From DATCSE01 sp036568605 (GTDB lineage: Bacteria > Pseudomonadota > Gammaproteobacteria > Burkholderiales > Burkholderiaceae_C): a stretch of 7,286 nt of DNA. The stretch covers positions 1 to 7,286 of the forward strand of contig DATCSE010000158.1 in NCBI GenBank assembly GCA_036568605.1, written 5' to 3'. This document shows, piece after piece, positions 5,480 through 7,286 of the stretch (its first letter is position 1; each line of letters starts with the position of its first letter). A model generated the notes under the pieces. It ran no database searches, was not told where the DNA came from, and was given only the letters and a program-made list of their open reading frames with translations. Made by a program: the position numbers and the translations under genes.

Positions 5480-6212
5480 GGAGAGCCTCCTCGATGGTGA
5501 ATTGGTCCTCCTCGACCTTGATGACGCACTGGCGAATGTCGATGCGCAGCGGATGATCCGAGACAATCTTCACCGGCTGGTAGCCAGCGAAGCGCGCCCA
5601 GCGGTTGTAGACCGCGACAGCCTTCTTGGGCTGGCCGTGCCGGACCATCTCGACTGCGGCGCCCACATAGCAGTCGTGCACGAAGTCGTGGCCATGCGCC
5701 GGCTGCCCGAGCTCGCCATGCAGACGTGCGTGGAAGGCTTCTCCGGCGGAGACGCAGCGGCCGCGCAAAATCCAGTCGTCGATCGACAGCGACAGGAAGT
5801 CGATCGAATACAGCTGGCCGTCCACCGGCCAAGCGCGATGCCGCGTGAACCGCTGATGGAACCCGACGGCACGCGCGACCAGCTTCGCATGCGGGATCAC
5901 CTGCGGCACCATCGTGACCAGCTCGGTGGCGTCGCGCGACAGGAACGCAATCGCGAGTGCCTCCTCAGCGGCCCTGATCGCCTTCGAGCCGCGGTAGCCC
6001 GGCATGATGTTCGTGTGCACGGCGTAGCGTCCCGGTTCGAGGCACTGGCCGAGGAAGCAACCCTCTTCGCCGACCACGCTGAAGGATGGCGGCGTCAGGT
6101 ACGGAAGCGCGTTGCACGGCGCTGCCCCGTCGCAGTGGACCCAAAGGCGGATCGCGGGGTTGTTGCAGACCGACTCGATCCACGCGCGGTCCTCAATCGT
6201 CGCGAGCCTCAC
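5472..6212 (-). CDS. GNAT-like N-terminal domain fused to an unknown phage domain
   Basis: This 246-aa protein starts at GTG (6210-6212), which overlaps the terminase stop as GTGA; GGAGG at 6218-6222 with 5 nt spacing supports it. The frame is open further upstream to 6305, inside the terminase gene, but that extension is out-of-frame terminase DNA. Residues 1-145 have a GNAT N-acyltransferase outline. RLATIEDRAWIESV opens the domain. AVHTNIMPGYRGSKAIRAAEEAL (62-85) falls where the acetyl-CoA pyrophosphate loop should be, though its GYRGS differs from the usual QxxGxG/A. VIPHAKLVARAVGFHQR (105-121) resembles the last helix and beta strand. Residues about 155-246 form a separate region (GEAFHARLHGELG, HDCYVGAAVEMVRHGQPKKA, VYNRWARFAGYQP) that I cannot assign. 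Whether it is an active acetyltransferase is uncertain. It sits between terminase and portal, so it may be an accessory head protein. Confidence 0.7.
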   Translation of the reverse strand: MRLATIEDRAWIESVCNNPAIRLWVHCDGAAPCNALPYLTPPSFSVVGEEGCFLGQCLEPGRYAVHTNIMPGYRGSKAIRAAEEALAIAFLSRDATELVTMVPQVIPHAKLVARAVGFHQRFTRHRAWPVDGQLYSIDFLSLSIDDWILRGRCVSAGEAFHARLHGELGQPAHGHDFVHDCYVGAAVEMVRHGQPKKAVAVYNRWARFAGYQPVKIVSDHPLRIDIRQCVIKVEEDQFTIEEALHA

Positions 6213-7286
6213 GCGCGCCTCCGTGCGGACAGCGGGGCGCGGGTGCTGGTCACGACCTGCGGCGGCTTGATGCGGTGCCCGGCGCGCTCGCGGGCGTGCA
6301 TCCATTCCATCGCATCGGTCAGCAGGCGCGGACCCTCGAACCAGGCCATCACGACCGCATCGCCGCGGTCGGTGGAGCGACCCAGCCGTTCGCAGACCTT
6401 CTCCTTCGCCTCGGCGCGGATGCCGTTGGGCGTGACGTCGAAGGTCGGCGCCGTGAGGTCGGCCACCAATTTCGGATCGGGAGGCAGCTGGATCGGGCTG
6501 CCCCCAGGCTGGCCAGGGTCAAGCGCCTCGCGAAAGGTCCACAGCGCCGCGGTGCGCTTGTTGACGAACTTCAGCTTGCCGTCGCGAGAGCGGCGCGTCG
6601 TGGCCTCGGCGCCGCGGTAGCGGTGCACTTCAACCTGGTTCCCCCGCAGGTGCTCGTACATCGGGCCGCCGTAGCCGCCGCCCATGTCCAGCACCACGAG
6701 AGCCGTGTCCTGGCGCCGGCTCACCACCAGACCGGCGCAGTACGCGCCGGCGCGCTCGATCGGGATGGTGTGACCCGGCACCTCGACGATCTTGTCGTAC
6801 CAGCCGTCGTAGCGCGGCGCGATGATCATCGGGTCGTCCCCGCCGCCCGAAGCATCCACGCCCATCGAGCACATCGGGATGCCTACCGGCGGCGTCGGCT
6901 TCCAGCGCTCCTGTGCCATCTGCACCCACTTCGTCGGGATGATTTGGTCGGGCGCGTCCTTGAAGGCGGTGCGGAACCCGCCCATCAGCAGCGATCGATA
7001 CGGCTCGGGCATCGCGTCGAGCTGCTTCTCGTAGCCCGAGGCGACGTAGTACGGGTTGTCCTTGACGGAAGCGGGAATGTAGGTGCGCGACGTCGCCTTG
7101 ACCTTCTTCGGCCGCCCAGCGACCTGCACCTCGTACTCGCCAGGACCGCTCACCCAGCGATCGTTGCCGTCGTCGTCGCTGATCACCCAGCGCAGTTCGC
7201 CGGGCTTGGCCGGCTTCGGGTACTGAGGATCGAGCCACGGCGCGAACATCTCGATGACCCAGAGCCCTTCCGCAGTCAGCGGCGGG
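6209..7286 (-). CDS. terL: Terminase large subunit, C-terminal part
   Basis: The frame is open to the right edge, so only the last 358 residues are present. The ATG at 7247-7249 is internal, since 12 codons upstream (reading PPLTAEGLWVIE) continue the protein. The N-terminal ATPase with Walker motifs lies outside. Visible residues about 66-90 (SRTYIPASVKDNPYY) are the characteristic linker after the ATPase, and PEPYRSLLMGGFRTAF follows. The RNase H-like nuclease has three candidate metal-binding acidic residues: the Asp of GVDASGGGDD (residue 144, codon 6854-6856), the Asp of VVLDMGGGYG (200, codon 6686-6688) and the second Asp of STDRGDAVVMAW (309, codon 6359-6361). This enzyme cuts concatemeric DNA and drives packaging through the portal. 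The C-terminus is Arg-rich (TRAPLSARRRA) and overlaps the next gene by 4 nt. The small terminase subunit is not in the window. Confidence 0.95.
   Translation of the reverse strand, partial: PPLTAEGLWVIEMFAPWLDPQYPKPAKPGELRWVISDDDGNDRWVSGPGEYEVQVAGRPKKVKATSRTYIPASVKDNPYYVASGYEKQLDAMPEPYRSLLMGGFRTAFKDAPDQIIPTKWVQMAQERWKPTPPVGIPMCSMGVDASGGGDDPMIIAPRYDGWYDKIVEVPGHTIPIERAGAYCAGLVVSRRQDTALVVLDMGGGYGGPMYEHLRGNQVEVHRYRGAEATTRRSRDGKLKFVNKRTAALWTFREALDPGQPGGSPIQLPPDPKLVADLTAPTFDVTPNGIRAEAKEKVCERLGRSTDRGDAVVMAWFEGPRLLTDAMEWMHARERAGHRIKPPQVVTSTRAPLSARRRA

Noticed and set aside
5480..5566. Longer start for the Ala/Gly-rich protein
   Set aside because: The extension is Arg/Ser-rich out-of-frame sequence of the upstream gene, while ATG at 5477-5479 has a strong GAGGAGG site at 6 nt.
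6213..6305. Longer start for the GNAT-like fusion inside the terminase gene
   Set aside because: Those codons are an alternative frame of the terminase C-terminus; the GTG at 6210-6212 has GGAGG at 5 nt and makes the common 4-nt stop/start overlap.
1..7286. Diversity-generating retroelement, considered because of the Bbp19-like gene
   Set aside because: No reverse transcriptase and no template/variable repeat pair was seen in the window; the resemblance to BPP-1 is limited to the head-gene layout.
1..7286. Defence island, CRISPR array, tRNA or insertion sequence
   Set aside because: I noticed no spaced repeats, cloverleaf-like sequence, transposase or terminal inverted repeats; almost all of the DNA is accounted for by head-assembly genes.

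Overview
This window is a conventional tailed-phage (or prophage) head-assembly cassette, GC-rich throughout, with every supported gene on the minus strand. It should therefore be read from high to low coordinates. The gene order is terminase large subunit, GNAT-like/unknown fusion, Ala/Gly-rich protein, portal, small Bbp19-like protein, scaffold, major capsid protein, probable capsid decoration protein, and a conserved unknown protein cut by the left edge. A portal of the Head-tail connecting protein type, close to 550 residues, points to a podovirus-like (short-tailed) virion. High GC, strong third-position G/C bias and the protein families suggest a proteobacterial host, possibly of the Burkholderiales or Xanthomonadales. 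That host guess is inference, because no bacterial gene is present to settle it.

Right part (7286 to 4955): the C-terminal half of the terminase motor, with an RNase H-fold nuclease, runs off the right edge. It overlaps a 246-aa protein by a GTGA junction. That protein overlaps by 8 nt a 174-aa Ala/Gly-rich protein ending in a basic GRASTILT tail. Middle (4952 to 2009): the portal starts at GTG two bases after the previous stop. The Bbp19-like gene starts three bases after the portal stop, and its end overlaps the scaffold start by 38 nt. The whole run is packed for translational coupling. The two genes with the poorest ribosome binding sites (portal and Bbp19-like) are the ones placed immediately behind a stop codon.

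Left part (2008 to 1): this is the only stretch with real noncoding DNA. A 187-nt leader before the capsid gene holds a strong GC hairpin, a pair of mutually exclusive hairpins and an imperfect direct repeat. Capsid and decoration genes follow, each with an AAGGAG site. A 12-bp-stem hairpin with a U-rich tail then forms a convincing intrinsic terminator, and the next gene begins only 20 nt beyond the end of its U-run. Its expression must depend on read-through or on an internal upstream promoter.

How the genes work together: scaffold and capsid protein build a procapsid on the portal vertex, terminase docks on the portal and packages DNA, and the decoration protein probably stabilises the expanded shell. 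The roles of the fusion protein, the Ala/Gly-rich protein, the Bbp19-like protein and the left-edge protein are not known. I found no RNA genes, CRISPR, insertion sequences or defence system. The most interesting signals are regulatory structure around the capsid genes and the uncharacterised small proteins, not a new enzymatic system.
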